Part shown: in pieces, positions 45,359 to 54,969 of the stretch
Layout: every line of letters begins with the position of its first letter
Numbering within the stretch: the stretch's first letter is position 1
Assembly (NCBI RefSeq): GCF_005239095.1
Contig: NZ_SZUA01000002.1
Coordinates: forward strand, 1,116,001-1,180,000
Source of the DNA: Luteimonas gilva
Lineage (GTDB): Bacteria; Pseudomonadota; Gammaproteobacteria; Xanthomonadales; Xanthomonadaceae
Reading direction: 5' to 3'
Length of the DNA: 64,000 nucleotides
Notes under the pieces: generated by a model
What the model was told of the DNA's origin: nothing
Database searches by the model: none
Seen by the model: only the letters and a program-made list of their open reading frames with translations
Made by a program: the position numbers and the translations under genes

Positions 45359-47263
45359 ATGATTACGATCACTCTTCCCGACGGCAGCCGCCGCGAATTC
45401 GAAAACCCCGTCAGCGTCATGGACGTGGCCCAGTCCATCGGCCCCGGCCTGGCCAAGGCGACCGTGGCCGGCAAGGTCGACGGCAAGCTGGTCGACGCCA
45501 GCGACCGCATCGACCACGACGCCAAGCTGCAGATCATCACGCCCAAGGACGACGAGGGCGTGGAGATCATCCGCCACAGCACCGCCCACTTGGTCGGCCA
45601 TGCGGTGAAGCAGTTGTATCCGACCGCCAAAATGGTGATCGGACCGGTCATCGACGAAGGCTTCTACTACGACATCTGGTACGAGCGTCCGTTCACGCCG
45701 GAAGACATGGAAGCGATCGAGCAGCGCATGCGCGAGCTGATCGCGCAGGACTACGACGTGGTCAAGAAAGTGACGCCGCGCGCCGAAGTCATCGAAGTGT
45801 TCAAGTCGCGCGGCGAGGACTACAAGCTGCGCCTGGTCGAGGACATGCCCGACGAAAAGCAGATGGGCTTGTACTACCACCAGGAATACGTCGACATGTG
45901 CCGCGGCCCGCACGTGCCGAACACGCGTTTCCTGAAGGTGTTCAAGCTGACCCGCATCTCCGGCGCCTACTGGCGCGGCGACGCCAAGAACGAGCAGTTG
46001 CAGCGCATCTACGGCACGGCTTGGGCGGACAAGAAGCAGCTGGACGCCTACATCCAGCGCATCGAAGAGGCCGAGAAGCGGGACCATCGCAAGATCGGCA
46101 AGCAGCAGGACCTGTTCCATCTGCAGGAAGAGGCGCCGGGCCTGATCTTCTGGCATCCGAAGGGCTGGTCGGTGTGGCAGGTGGTCGAGCAGTACATGCG
46201 CAAGGTGTACCGCGACACCGGCTACGGCGAGGTGCGTTGCCCGCAGATCCTGGACGTGTCGCTGTGGAAGCAGTCCGGCCACTGGGACAACTACAAGGAC
46301 AATATGTTCTTCACCGAGTCCGAGAAGCGGACTTATGCGGTGAAGCCGATGAATTGCCCCGGCCACGTGCAGGTGTTCAAGCAAGGCTTGCACAGCTATC
46401 GCGACTTGCCGATCCGCTACGGCGAGTTCGGCGCCTGCCATCGCAACGAGCCCTCCGGCGCGTTGCACGGCATCCTGCGCGTGCGCGGCTTCACCCAGGA
46501 CGACGGCCACATCTTCTGCACCGAGGACCAGATCGAGGCCGAGGTGACCGCGTTCCACCGCCAAGCGATGAAGGTCTACTCGGACTTCGGCTTCACCGAC
46601 GTGCAACTGAAGATCGCCCTGCGTCCGGAACCCCGGCTGGGCGACGACGCCACCTGGGACAAGGCCGAAGACGCCCTGCGCGCCGCGCTGAGGGCGGCCG
46701 GGGTCGAGTGGCAGGAGCTGCCGGGCGAGGGCGCCTTCTACGGGCCCAAGATCGAATACCACCTGCGCGACGCCATCGGCCGCACCTGGCAGTTGGGCAC
46801 GATGCAGGTCGATTTCATGATGCCGGGCCGGCTCGGGGCCGAATACGTCGACGAACACAGCCAAAAGCGGACCCCGGTGATGTTGCACCGGGCCATCGTC
46901 GGCTCGATGGAGCGCTTCATCGGCATCCTGATCGAGCACCACGCCGGCAGCTTCCCGGCCTGGCTGGCCCCGATCCAGGCGGTGGTGGCCAACATCACCG
47001 ACGCCCAGGCCGAATATGTGGAGGAGGTCCGGAAAACCCTTGCAAATCAAGGCTTCCGGGTCGAATCGGATTTGCGGAACGAAAAAATCGGCTATAAGAT
47101 TCGCGAGCACACGCTGCAACGGGTGCCATACCTGCTGGTGGTCGGGGACCGCGAGCGCGACAATGGCATGGTCGCGGTGCGTACGCGCGGGGGGGAGGAT
47201 CTGGGGACGATGTCGGTCGCCGCATTCGCCGAAAGGCTCCGCAACGAGCACGCGGCAGCGTAA
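45359..47263 (+). CDS. thrS: Threonyl-tRNA synthetase
   Basis: The 634-residue class II synthetase charges tRNA-Thr. The TGS domain ([20 protein letters not shown], residues 2-60) and the editing domain with [12 protein letters not shown] are followed by the catalytic core. The zinc-site Cys lies in [10 protein letters not shown], motif 2 in [20 protein letters not shown], then [11 protein letters not shown]. Motif 3 is seen as [19 protein letters not shown]. The C-terminal anticodon-binding domain contains [12 protein letters not shown]. The length matches the family (about 640). The ATG at 45359 gives the canonical N-terminus, but no good Shine-Dalgarno precedes it. The upstream leader suggests control by threonine supply. 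It is the first gene of thrS-infC-rpmI-rplT-pheST-ihfA. Confidence 0.98.
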   Translation: MITITLPDGSRREFENPVSVMDVAQSIGPGLAKATVAGKVDGKLVDASDRIDHDAKLQIITPKDDEGVEIIRHSTAHLVGHAVKQLYPTAKMVIGPVIDEGFYYDIWYERPFTPEDMEAIEQRMRELIAQDYDVVKKVTPRAEVIEVFKSRGEDYKLRLVEDMPDEKQMGLYYHQEYVDMCRGPHVPNTRFLKVFKLTRISGAYWRGDAKNEQLQRIYGTAWADKKQLDAYIQRIEEAEKRDHRKIGKQQDLFHLQEEAPGLIFWHPKGWSVWQVVEQYMRKVYRDTGYGEVRCPQILDVSLWKQSGHWDNYKDNMFFTESEKRTYAVKPMNCPGHVQVFKQGLHSYRDLPIRYGEFGACHRNEPSGALHGILRVRGFTQDDGHIFCTEDQIEAEVTAFHRQAMKVYSDFGFTDVQLKIALRPEPRLGDDATWDKAEDALRAALRAAGVEWQELPGEGAFYGPKIEYHLRDAIGRTWQLGTMQVDFMMPGRLGAEYVDEHSQKRTPVMLHRAIVGSMERFIGILIEHHAGSFPAWLAPIQAVVANITDAQAEYVEEVRKTLANQGFRVESDLRNEKIGYKIREHTLQRVPYLLVVGDRERDNGMVAVRTRGGEDLGTMSVAAFAERLRNEHAAA

Positions 47264-47302
47264 GCAGGCCCGGCCGCCGAAGCGGCCGGCACGATGGATC
47301 CT

Positions 47303-47317
47303 GGAGACCGCAACATC
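47303..47317 (+). promoter_or_regulatory. Ribosome binding site and ATC initiation codon of infC
   Basis: GGAG at 47303-47306 is followed eight bases later by ATC at 47315. The only in-frame ATG (47294) lies upstream of this site and has no Shine-Dalgarno. IF3 genes typically start at AUU, AUC or AUA so that IF3 can repress its own translation. Confidence 0.75.
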
Positions 47318-47836
47318 ACTACCCCCGAAAAGCAAAACCGCAAGAATCACGAAATCCGCGTGCCGCGCGTGCGCGTGCTCGACGTCGACGGCGAAATGGT
47401 CGGCGTGCTGTCGCGCGACGAAGCCCTGGCCATGGCCGAAGAGCAGGGACTCGACCTAGTCGAGATCCAGCCCAACGCCGATCCGCCGGTGTGCCGGATC
47501 ATGGATTTCGGCAAGTACAAGTTCGAGCTGCAAAAGAAGGCCAATGCGGCCAAGAAGAAGCAGAAGCAGGTCGAAATCAAGGAACTCAAGTTCCGCCCCG
47601 TGACCGACGAAGGCGACTACCAGATCAAGCTGCGCAACATGCGCCGCTTCCTGGAAGAGGGCGACAAGGTCAAGGTCAACATCCGATTCCGCGGCCGAGA
47701 GATGAGCCACCAGGAATTGGGTCGCGAGATGGCCGCGCGGATCGAAGCCGACTTGGGCGACGAAATCGTGATCGAATCGCGTCCGCGCTTGGAAGGGCGG
47801 CAGATGGTGATGATGATCGCCCCCAAGAAGAAATAG
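47315..47836 (+). CDS. infC: Translation initiation factor IF-3
   Basis: The 173-residue product starts at ATC (47315) and reads [20 protein letters not shown] once the initiator is counted as Met. IF-3 prevents 50S joining and proofreads start codons. Both domains are clear: EGLD-type [20 protein letters not shown] and [12 protein letters not shown] in the N-domain. The lysine-rich linker [19 protein letters not shown] joins to the C-domain [20 protein letters not shown] with [10 protein letters not shown] at the end. An alternative ATG at 47294 would add seven residues (MDPGDRN) that are not part of the conserved protein. It lies 51 bases after thrS in the classical order. Confidence 0.97.
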   Translation: MTTPEKQNRKNHEIRVPRVRVLDVDGEMVGVLSRDEALAMAEEQGLDLVEIQPNADPPVCRIMDFGKYKFELQKKANAAKKKQKQVEIKELKFRPVTDEGDYQIKLRNMRRFLEEGDKVKVNIRFRGREMSHQELGREMAARIEADLGDEIVIESRPRLEGRQMVMMIAPKKK

Positions 47837-47859
47837 TCCGCCGCAGGCGGACGCATACC

Positions 47860-48052
47860 GTTCCCCTCTCGCCCCGCTTGCGAGGTATCGCCTCGCGCAT
47901 CGACGAACGCACTCGCGCTGCGCGCGAGGGCCGGAGAGGGCAAAGGGTGGGCGCGCCGAAGGCGCGCTTTCTTTTTTGGCGGCTAGCAGCAAGAGCACCC
48001 CTCACCCTAACCCTCTCCCCCAACGGTGGAGCTGTTGGGGAGAGGGGAGCTA
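47860..48052. repeat. Repeat-rich gap between infC and rpmI (family R6)
   Basis: TTCCCCTCTCGCCCCGCTTGCGAGG, GCGCGAGGGCCGGAGAGGG and the later CCCTCTCCCCCAACGG with CTGTTGGGGAGAGGGG form two imperfect palindromes of the CCCTCTCCC type, also seen at 37292-37452. They lie on both sides of the infC terminator. No gene is supported here; a 75-codon frame starting at 48026 looks like leader sequence. Confidence 0.6.
47951..47977 (+). terminator. Rho-independent terminator after infC
   Basis: GCGCGCC pairs with GGCGCGC over a GAA loop and is followed by TTTCTTTTTT. The strong stem and T-run suggest that at least part of the thrS-infC transcription stops here, before rpmI. Confidence 0.85.
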
Positions 48053-48067
48053 AGCAAACCCTCTGAT

Positions 48068-48096
48068 TTGCAAGGGAAACCCGTCCCCTGCATAAT
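48068..48096 (+). promoter_or_regulatory. Candidate sigma-70 promoter for rpmI-rplT
   Basis: TTGCAA (48068-48073) and CATAAT (48091-48096) are separated by exactly 17 bases. Transcription from about 48103 would give a leader of roughly 150 bases before rpmI, containing a GGCCCGGTTCGCCGGG hairpin. L20 represses its own operon through such leaders in other bacteria; that this leader does so is inference. Confidence 0.7.
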
Positions 48097-48255
48097 GTGC
48101 GGCCCGGTTCGCCGGGAGTTTTGGCTTCACCAGGAACCCGCCAAAGATTCCTTATGGGAATCAATGGCTTACAAGCCGGCACGGGCAGGACGGAAAGCGC
48201 AGCCACCCAACGCTGCCGCCCAGGCCAGTAAAGAAAACCCGAAAGGACCTTAGCA

Positions 48256-48453
48256 ATGCCCAAGATCAAGACCCACCGCGGGGCGGCGAAGCGTTTCCGC
48301 AAGACCGCCAGCGGCAAATACAAATCCGGCCACGCCAACCGTAGCCACATCCTCACCAAGAAAGCGACCAAGCGGAAGCGCAACCTGCGGCAGACGAACC
48401 ACGTTCGTGCCGAGGACGCGGGCCGTCTGGACCGCATGCTTCCGTATCTCTGA
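48256..48453 (+). CDS. rpmI: 50S ribosomal protein L35
   Basis: This 65-residue basic protein begins [20 protein letters not shown] and ends RLDRMLPYL, standard L35 features. AAAGGA lies nine bases before the ATG. It is placed 13 bases upstream of rplT, as in nearly all bacteria. L35 is a late-assembly component of the large subunit. Candidate promoter and terminator elements upstream suggest rpmI-rplT can be transcribed separately from thrS-infC. Confidence 0.98.
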   Translation: MPKIKTHRGAAKRFRKTASGKYKSGHANRSHILTKKATKRKRNLRQTNHVRAEDAGRLDRMLPYL

Positions 48454-48466
48454 GGAGGGCTAGGAC

Positions 48467-48826
48467 ATGGCACGAGTCAAACGTGGTGTGACGGCCCGCC
48501 GTCGTCACAAGAAAATCCTGAAGCAGGCCAAGGGCTACTACAACGCCCGCCGCAAGGTCTTCCGCGTCGCCAAGCAAGCGGTGACCAAGGCCCTGCAGTA
48601 CGCCTACATCGGCCGCAAGCAGAAGAAGCGCAATTTCCGTTCGCTGTGGATCACCCGCATCAACGCGGCGGCACGCATCAACGGCATGAGCTACAGCCGA
48701 TTTATGAACGGCCTGCTCAAGGCCGGCATCACCCTGGACCGCAAGGTGCTGGCGGACATCGCCGTGCACGACGCGAAGGGTTTTGCGGCTTTGGCAGAAA
48801 AGGCTAAGGGCGCGCTCGCGGCGTAA
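48467..48826 (+). CDS. rplT: 50S ribosomal protein L20
   Basis: The 119-residue protein begins [20 protein letters not shown]. It contains [17 protein letters not shown] and [20 protein letters not shown], all diagnostic for L20. L20 binds 23S rRNA early in 50S assembly and in several bacteria represses its own operon. It is followed by a strong terminator hairpin and an inverted repeat before pheS. Confidence 0.98.
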   Translation: MARVKRGVTARRRHKKILKQAKGYYNARRKVFRVAKQAVTKALQYAYIGRKQKKRNFRSLWITRINAAARINGMSYSRFMNGLLKAGITLDRKVLADIAVHDAKGFAALAEKAKGALAA

Positions 48827-48891
48827 TGCGGGTCGCTCCGCAAGAGCCCGCGCTGTGGACTCTTCGAGGAGCAGACCGACGTGATTAACGC

Positions 48892-48926
48892 ATGGGGAAG
48901 GGCGCGAGCCCTTCCCCATTTGTTTT
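48892..48926 (+). terminator. Rho-independent terminator after rplT
   Basis: ATGGGGAAGGGC pairs perfectly with GCCCTTCCCCAT over a GCGA tetraloop, followed by TTGTTTTG. This is one of the strongest stems in the window. It separates ribosomal protein genes from pheST. No Phe-rich leader peptide was seen before it. Confidence 0.88.
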
Positions 48927-48931
48927 GTGTG

Positions 48932-49009
48932 GTCATTCCGCGAAAGCGGAATCCAGCGACTTGGCTGTTACGCCGGCATCGCCTGGATCCCGGCTTTCGC
49001 CGAGATGAC
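48932..49009. repeat. Inverted repeat, family R5
   Basis: GTCATTCCGCGAAAGCGGAA at the left matches, in inverted form, GGCTTTCGCCGAGATGAC at the right. The arms are shared with the copy at 40459-40551. It sits between the rplT terminator and the pheS start. Confidence 0.8.
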
Positions 49010-49036
49010 GATTCCGAAAGTTCCGAGGTCCGATAA

Positions 49037-50035
<999 letters not shown>

Positions 50036-50054
50036 GCCACATCGTGGGGCGGCT

Positions 50055-50131
50055 TTTGTGGGAGCGGCTTCAGCCGCGAGCTTTTACCAGCGCTCCGGAA
50101 CCAAAGCTCGCGGCTGAAGCCGGTCCCACAA
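50055..50131. repeat. Inverted repeat, family R3
   Basis: GTGGGAGCGGCTTCAGCCGC (left) and GCGGCTGAAGCCGGTCCCAC (right) form the arms, with a one-base mismatch. A partial extra half-site (GCTGCTCCCACAAG) follows. It fills the pheS-pheT gap within an otherwise compact operon. Confidence 0.85.
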
Positions 50132-50187
50132 GAGCTGCTCCCACAAGAAGACGGCGCATCGCTGCGCTCGGGATGAAGAGGTAGGCA

Positions 50188-52575
50188 ATGAAGTTCTCCG
50201 AAAACTGGCTGCGCCAACACGTCAAGACGAACGCGACCCGCGACGAGCTGGCCGCGACGCTCACGGCGATAGGCTTGGAAGTGGAAGGCATCGAGGCGCT
50301 GGGCGGATCGCTCGACAAAGTCGTCGTGGCCAAAATCCTGTCGGCCGAAAAGCACCCCGAAGCCGACCGCCTGCAGGTTTGCAGCGTCGACGCCGGTACC
50401 GGCGCTCCGCTGCAGATCGTCTGCGGCGCGCCGAACGCGCGTCCGGGTTTGGTCGCGCCGCTGGCGATGGTCGGCGCGCAGATCGGCGAACTGACGATCA
50501 AGGCCGCCAAGCTGCGCGGCGTCGAATCCAACGGCATGCTGTGCTCGGCGAAAGAACTCGGCTTGGACGCCGACGCGTCCGGCCTGCTCGAATTGCCCGC
50601 CGACGCGCCGGTCGGCGCGCCGCTGGCCGAATATCTGGGCCTGCCCGACGCCAGCATCGAATTGAAGCTGACGCCCAACCGCGCCGACTGCTTCAGCGTG
50701 CGCGGCATCGCCTACGACGTGGCCGCGGCCTGCGGCAGCGAAGTGACCGCGTTCGATGCCACGCCGATGCCGGCTTTGAACGATCGGGAACTCGCGGTCG
50801 AGTTGGACGCCGGCGCGAAAGTGCCGCGCTTCGTCGGCCGCGTGATCGAAGGCGTGAACGCCCGCGCCACGACGCCGGTGTGGATGAGCGAGCGCCTGCG
50901 CCGCAGCGGCGTGCGTCCGATCAGCTTCCTGGTCGACGTCACCCAATACGTGATGCTGGAACTCGGCCAGCCCATGCACGCGTTCGACTGCGATACGCTG
51001 ACTTCGCCGATCGTGGTGCGTCCGGCCCGCGCCGGCGAACAGGCCAAGCTGCTCGACGGCCGCACGGTGACGGTGGATGAAGACTTCCTGGTGGTGACCG
51101 ACAGCCAGGGCGGCCGCGCGGCGCGCGCCGTCGCGCTCGGCGGCATCATGGGCGGCTACGACACCCGCGTCACCGACGCCACGCGCAACGTGTTCCTGGA
51201 AGCCGCGCATTGGATTCCGTCGGCGATCATCGGCCGCGGCCGCAAGCTCGGCCTGCACACCGATGCCGGCCACCGTTTCGAGCGCGGCGTCGATCCCGAA
51301 TTGCCGCGCCAGGCGATCGAAGTCGCGACGCGCTTGATCGTCGAAGTCGCCGGCGGCTCGCCCGGACCGGTGACCGAAGCCGTGCTGCCCGAGCATTTGT
51401 CGCGGCCGGCGCCGATCCAGCTGCGCCGCGATCGTCTGGCCCGCGTGCTCGGCACGACGGTCGCCGATGCGGAAGTCGGCCGCATCCTGCGCGCGCTCGG
51501 CCTGGAGGTCGAAGACGTCGAGAACGGCTGGATGGCGACGCCGTCGACCCGCCGCTTCGATCTGGCGATCGAGGAAGACCTGATCGAAGAGATCGCGCGC
51601 ATCCACGGTTACGACGCCATCCCCAAGACCTTGCCCGGCGGCGCCACGCGCCTAACCGTGCCCAGCGAAACGTGGGTGGACGAAGCCGACGTGCGCCGCC
51701 AGTTGGCCGCGCGCGATTATTTGGAAGCGGTGAACTACGCCTTCATCGATGCGGATCTGTTGGCGCATTGGCGGGCGCAGGCGGATGCGGTGGCTCTGTC
51801 GAATCCGCTGAGCGCCGAACTCGGCGTGATGCGCACGCGGCTGCTGCCCGGCCTCGTCGCCGCGCTCGCGCGCAACTTGGCCCGCCAGCAGACGCGCGTG
51901 CGCTTGTTCGAAATCGGCAAGAGCTTCGCCGCCGACGCGGGCAACGCGCCGCGCGAAACGCTGCGCTTGGCCGGCGCGGCTTGCGGCGATGCGTTCGGCG
52001 AGCGCTGGGACGCGAAAGGACGCACGGTCGACTTCCACGATTTGAAGGGCGACCTGGAAAGCGTCGCCGCGTTGGCTGGCGCGGAACTCGAATACCGCGC
52101 TTCGGCCGAGGCCTGGGGACATCCCGGGCGCTCGGCGGACGTCTATCGCGACGGGGTGCGGATCGGCTGGATCGGCCAATTGCACCCGCGCCTGCAGCGG
52201 CAGCTGGATCTGGACGCCGACGTGCTGGCCTGGGAGCTGGATCTGGAACCGCTGCTGCAGCGCCGCGTGCCGCGCGCCGCCGCCCTGTCCAAATACCCGT
52301 CCGTCCGCCGGGACCTCGCGTTCGTCGTCGCGGACGCCGTGTCTTGGGCCGCCGTGGCCGACACTGTCCGGGCCGCAGCGGGGCCTGCGCTGAAGGAACT
52401 GCGGCTGTTCGACCGATACCGGGGACAGGGGGTCGAAAACGGATTCAAGAGTCTGGCTATGGGCTTGATTCTGCAGGACGAATCCCGCACTCTGACCGAC
52501 CGCGATGTGGAAGCGGCGGTGGCCCAAGTGGAGGCCGCCATGGAACGCAGCCACGGCGCGCGGATACGTGCGTAG
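50188..52575 (+). CDS. pheT: Phenylalanyl-tRNA synthetase beta subunit
   Basis: The 795-residue subunit is full length. It begins MKFSENWLRQHVKTNATRDE. It contains the EMAP/tRNA-binding domain (VVVAKILSAEKHPEADRLQV), the B3/B4 editing domain (AKLRGVESNGMLCSAKELGL; RVIEGVNARATTPVWMSERL), and B5 (RFDLAIEEDLIEEIARIHGY). It ends with the ferredoxin-like anticodon-binding domain (SKYPSVRRDLAFVV; LTDRDVEAAVAQVEAAMERS). Together with PheS it charges tRNA-Phe and hydrolyses Tyr-tRNA-Phe. ihfA follows 57 bases later. Confidence 0.98.
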   Translation: MKFSENWLRQHVKTNATRDELAATLTAIGLEVEGIEALGGSLDKVVVAKILSAEKHPEADRLQVCSVDAGTGAPLQIVCGAPNARPGLVAPLAMVGAQIGELTIKAAKLRGVESNGMLCSAKELGLDADASGLLELPADAPVGAPLAEYLGLPDASIELKLTPNRADCFSVRGIAYDVAAACGSEVTAFDATPMPALNDRELAVELDAGAKVPRFVGRVIEGVNARATTPVWMSERLRRSGVRPISFLVDVTQYVMLELGQPMHAFDCDTLTSPIVVRPARAGEQAKLLDGRTVTVDEDFLVVTDSQGGRAARAVALGGIMGGYDTRVTDATRNVFLEAAHWIPSAIIGRGRKLGLHTDAGHRFERGVDPELPRQAIEVATRLIVEVAGGSPGPVTEAVLPEHLSRPAPIQLRRDRLARVLGTTVADAEVGRILRALGLEVEDVENGWMATPSTRRFDLAIEEDLIEEIARIHGYDAIPKTLPGGATRLTVPSETWVDEADVRRQLAARDYLEAVNYAFIDADLLAHWRAQADAVALSNPLSAELGVMRTRLLPGLVAALARNLARQQTRVRLFEIGKSFAADAGNAPRETLRLAGAACGDAFGERWDAKGRTVDFHDLKGDLESVAALAGAELEYRASAEAWGHPGRSADVYRDGVRIGWIGQLHPRLQRQLDLDADVLAWELDLEPLLQRRVPRAAALSKYPSVRRDLAFVVADAVSWAAVADTVRAAAGPALKELRLFDRYRGQGVENGFKSLAMGLILQDESRTLTDRDVEAAVAQVEAAMERSHGARIRA

Positions 52576-52632
52576 GGGACGCGATCCGGCTGTTCAGATT
52601 CGCGATTTACGGAAGTCGTTTCGGGGAACGAT

Positions 52633-52932
52633 ATGGCGTTGACCAAAGCGGAAATGGCCGAACGTTTGTTCGACGAGGTCGGCCTGAACAAGCGCGAGGC
52701 GAAGGAATTCGTCGATGCGTTCTTCGACGTGCTGCGCGAAGCGCTGGAGCAGGGCCGCCAGGTCAAGCTGTCCGGCTTCGGCAACTTCGATCTGCGCCGC
52801 AAGAACCAGCGCCCCGGCCGCAATCCCAAGACCGGCGAGGAGATCCCGATCTCCGCGCGCACCGTGGTTACCTTCCGTCCTGGTCAAAAACTCAAGGAGC
52901 GAGTGGAAGCCTATGCTGGATCCGGGCAGTAA
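52633..52932 (+). CDS. ihfA: Integration host factor alpha subunit
   Basis: The 99-residue DNA-bending protein begins [20 protein letters not shown]. It carries the IHF/HU signature [20 protein letters not shown] and [20 protein letters not shown]. The Arg/Pro-containing beta arm that enters the minor groove is intact. Together with IhfB it bends DNA at promoters and recombination sites. Position after pheT is the classical gamma-proteobacterial arrangement. The last 20 bases overlap the MerR-family gene. Confidence 0.97.
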   Translation: MALTKAEMAERLFDEVGLNKREAKEFVDAFFDVLREALEQGRQVKLSGFGNFDLRRKNQRPGRNPKTGEEIPISARTVVTFRPGQKLKERVEAYAGSGQ

Positions 52933-53269
52933 CCGAGAGCTTCCGCCGATTCCGGCCAAGCGCTACTTCACCATCGGTGAAGTGAGCGAGCTGTGCGACG
53001 TCAAGCCGCACGTGCTGCGCTATTGGGAATCCGAATTCCCCAGCCTGAAGCCGGTCAAGCGCCGCGGCAACCGCCGCTACTACCAGCGCCACGACGTGCT
53101 GATGGTGCGCCAGATCCGCGGCCTGCTGTACGAGCAGGGCTACACCATCGGCGGCGCCCGCCAGCGCCTGGACGGCGAGGGCGCCAAGCAGGAATCGGCG
53201 ATGAGCTCGCAGATCGTCAAGCAGGTGCGGATGGAGTTGGAAGAGGTCCTGCAGCTCCTGCGCCGCTGA
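52913..53269 (+). CDS. MerR-family transcriptional regulator
   Basis: The 118-residue protein has a winged helix-turn-helix near the N-terminus ([60 protein letters not shown]). It ends in a short helix rather than an effector domain. Such short MerR proteins follow ihfA in many Xanthomonads and Pseudomonads. The ATG at 52913 overlaps the ihfA end by 20 bases, so co-translation is likely. Its target and ligand are unknown. There are no cysteines arranged for metal binding. Confidence 0.93.
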   Translation: MLDPGSNRELPPIPAKRYFTIGEVSELCDVKPHVLRYWESEFPSLKPVKRRGNRRYYQRHDVLMVRQIRGLLYEQGYTIGGARQRLDGEGAKQESAMSSQIVKQVRMELEEVLQLLRR

Positions 53270-53295
53270 CGGCGGCGAAGATCCGCCCGAGCGGC

Positions 53296-53301
53296 TATAA
53301 T
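53296..53301 (+). promoter_or_regulatory. -10 element of the tRNA-Pro promoter
   Basis: A perfect TATAAT lies nine bases before the tRNA 5' end. No good -35 was found at the expected distance. Confidence 0.6.
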
Positions 53302-53309
53302 TCCAAGAC

Positions 53310-53386
53310 CGGGGTATAGCGCAGCCTGGTAGCGCACCAGTCTGGGGGACTGGTGGTCGTCGGTTCGAATCCGGCTACCCCGACCA
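53310..53386 (+). tRNA. tRNA-Pro (anticodon GGG)
   Basis: A 77-base cloverleaf can be drawn: acceptor CGGGGTA/TACCCCG, D-stem GCGC/GCGC, anticodon stem CCAGT/ACTGG with loop CTGGGGG (anticodon GGG), and T-arm GTCGG-TTCGAAT-CCGGC. The discriminator A is followed by an encoded CCA. It reads CCC and CCU codons. Confidence 0.97.
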
Positions 53387-53398
53387 AATCGCTTTCGA

Positions 53399-53434
53399 AA
53401 GGCGGCCTGCGAGATTCGCGGCCGCCTTCGTTTT
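53399..53434 (+). terminator. Rho-independent terminator after tRNA-Pro
   Basis: AAGGCGGCC pairs with GGCCGCCTT across a 12-base loop, followed by CGTTTT. It lies 13 bases after the tRNA and 20 bases before the end of the convergent gene. Confidence 0.8.
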
Positions 53435-53453
53435 ATGCGTTCGAGCGCGGCCA

Positions 53454-53894
53454 TTACTTCAGCTTGGTGGAGTGGCTCGCGGCCAGCTTCCAATGGCCAT
53501 CGCGGCGTATCCAGGTGTCGGTGTAACGGTAATCGCCGGAAAACGCCGTGTTGCCGGACCGGCCCCGCACCGTGGTGATGCCGACGATGACGGCGGCGTC
53601 TCCGTACAGACGGACATCCTGATCGTGGTTGCGGAATTCCGTGTAGACCGGATCGCGTGACTCGGCTTCGCGGATGCTGTCCGCAAATCCGGTGATCTCG
53701 TTGCGCGAGCTGGTGGCGATGAACGTTTCGTCCATGTATTCGTGCTTGGACTGCACATCGCTCTGCTCGGAGCCTAGGCATAGCGCCGCTTCCGCATGCA
53801 AGAGATCGGCTTTGTCCTGCGCCGGATCCCGCGCCTGCGCATCCCCGACGGCGAGGGCGGACGCGATGCACAACAGCCATAACGGGGATTTCAT
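53454..53894 (-). CDS. Secreted DUF4440/SnoaL-like (NTF2-fold) protein
   Basis: The 146-residue product starts at ATG 53894 (AGAGGA upstream); the longer frame to 53981 has no signal. A signal peptide (SPLWLLCIASALAVGDAQA) precedes an NTF2-fold domain: YMDETFIATSSRNEITGFAD, VRLYGDAAVIVGITTVRG, and the C-terminal YTDTWIRRDGHWKLAASHST. The last is the strand pair typical of DUF4440. Proteins of this kind are often ketosteroid-isomerase-like or of unknown role. It converges with the tRNA-Pro gene. No function can be assigned. Confidence 0.8.
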   Translation of the reverse strand: MKSPLWLLCIASALAVGDAQARDPAQDKADLLHAEAALCLGSEQSDVQSKHEYMDETFIATSSRNEITGFADSIREAESRDPVYTEFRNHDQDVRLYGDAAVIVGITTVRGRSGNTAFSGDYRYTDTWIRRDGHWKLAASHSTKLK

Positions 53895-54093
53895 GAGGGA
53901 TCCTCTCGGTAGGGACGGCCGGACGATGCACGGGCGAAGTGCCGGCCGGAAGGTCCATTTACCTCTGGCCCGGCAGGCCACCCTGCGCGTGAAGCCGCTC
54001 CAGCCGCCCGCCAGCGCCGAGAGGTGCGAACGCGGTCACCCGCCGCCGACATCGAGGCGGCTAGACTGGCGTCGAATCAGCAGGATGCCGAGC

Positions 54094-54390
54094 ATGCGAT
54101 ACCTACTGTTGCTGACCTTGTGCGCGATCCCGCAGGCTTACGCGCAGGACGCGCTGCCCGTGCCGGCTCGCGCCGACTTCGTGAAGCGCGACTGCGTCCC
54201 GGCCATGACTCGGCAGCTCGGCAACGACGCCGCGGCCGCCACGTTCGCGCACGCCGCTTGCGAATGCAGCTATCGGCTGCTGTCCGACCGGCAGACCATG
54301 ACCCGCGAGCAGTTCGATGCGGCCGGCACCGTTTGCCGCGCCGAGTTCGAGCAGGACAACGCGGCTTTCGTCAGGAAGTACGCCGAGTAA
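54094..54390 (+). CDS. Small secreted hypothetical protein with four cysteines
   Basis: A 98-residue product. MRYLLLLTLCAIPQAYAQ is a signal peptide with likely cleavage after AYA. The mature part has four cysteines (DCVPAM, ACECSY, TVCRAEF) and is mostly helical, probably disulfide-bonded in the periplasm. An in-frame ATG at 54085 would add three residues. It is divergent from the DUF4440 gene across a 199-base gap with no other features seen. I do not recognise the family. Confidence 0.65.
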   Translation: MRYLLLLTLCAIPQAYAQDALPVPARADFVKRDCVPAMTRQLGNDAAAATFAHAACECSYRLLSDRQTMTREQFDAAGTVCRAEFEQDNAAFVRKYAE

Positions 54391-54423
54391 TCCGTTTCCC
54401 GGTTCTCTCGCCCGCCATCCCGG

Positions 54424-54795
54424 TCAGCGCGCGGCGTTTTCCTGCATCCGTTCTTTGACGATCTTCGCGATCAACGCTTTGGGGACGCGTTGGCCGGGCG
54501 CGAACTTGATCGCCGACGGGGCCGTATCGAAGGCCGCGAGCTCTTGCTTGTGGCGCGCGACAGGGCCGCGGCTCATGACGTAAAAAGCGCAATGCTTGGC
54601 GGCGGCGCCGAACGAGACTAGCGGCCCGTTCAGCACGTAAGTGGGCGTTCCCATCCGCATCGTTTCTTCGGCTTCGGGCGCGGCGCTGCGGACGATGGCG
54701 CGCAGCGTTTCGAGGATGCCCGCCATGCCGGGCGCAGCTGCGGCGATGTAGGCGTCCACGCTCGCGACGCCGGATTTCTTGGACGGAACGGCCAT
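54424..54795 (-). CDS. DUF1801 (YdhG-like) protein
   Basis: The 123-residue cytoplasmic product has the DUF1801 layout: VDAYIAAAAPGMAGILETLR, then EETMRMGTPTYVLNGPLVSF, HCAFYVMSRG and IKFAPGQRVPKALIAKIVKE. Its biochemical role is unknown; family members are often found near stress-type regulators. The ATG at 54795 was chosen by family length. A longer open frame upstream is antisense to the AraC gene. An 18-base repeated element lies 88 bases upstream of the start. Confidence 0.8.
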   Translation of the reverse strand: MAVPSKKSGVASVDAYIAAAAPGMAGILETLRAIVRSAAPEAEETMRMGTPTYVLNGPLVSFGAAAKHCAFYVMSRGPVARHKQELAAFDTAPSAIKFAPGQRVPKALIAKIVKERMQENAAR

Positions 54796-54882
54796 GATTT
54801 TTTGCGGACGGCGCGTCGGATCGCCGCCCGAACGAGCCTCGAGTTTGCGGTATTCGGAAGCTTGCCGACGCGTCTGAGAGCC

Positions 54883-54900
54883 GTCTTGAACGGATGTGAC
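54883..54900. promoter_or_regulatory. 18-base repeated intergenic element, copy 1
   Basis: The sequence GTCTTGAACGGATGTGAC is identical to 58001-58018. On the minus strand it reads GTCACATCCGTTCAAGAC, upstream of the DUF1801 gene. On the plus strand it lies 69 bases before the AraC start. The GTCACA core resembles the -35 recognised by ECF41-type sigma factors. Confidence 0.4.
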
Positions 54901-54969
54901 GGCGCGCTTGTGGCCGCCGGCGAAAAGGCATAAGTTGCGGCTCGATCCACGCGCCGCACGGTCTTGGAC

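Noticed and set aside
45281-47350. Open frame of 689 codons antisense to thrS
   Set aside because: It is a complete shadow of the conserved thrS gene.
48026-48253. 75-codon frame upstream of rpmI
   Set aside because: It covers the promoter and leader of rpmI, has no ribosome site and shows no family similarity.
48827-48930. Possible Phe leader peptide (pheM-like) before pheST
   Set aside because: No short frame with Phe codons precedes the terminator at 48892. The hairpin is better explained as the rplT terminator.
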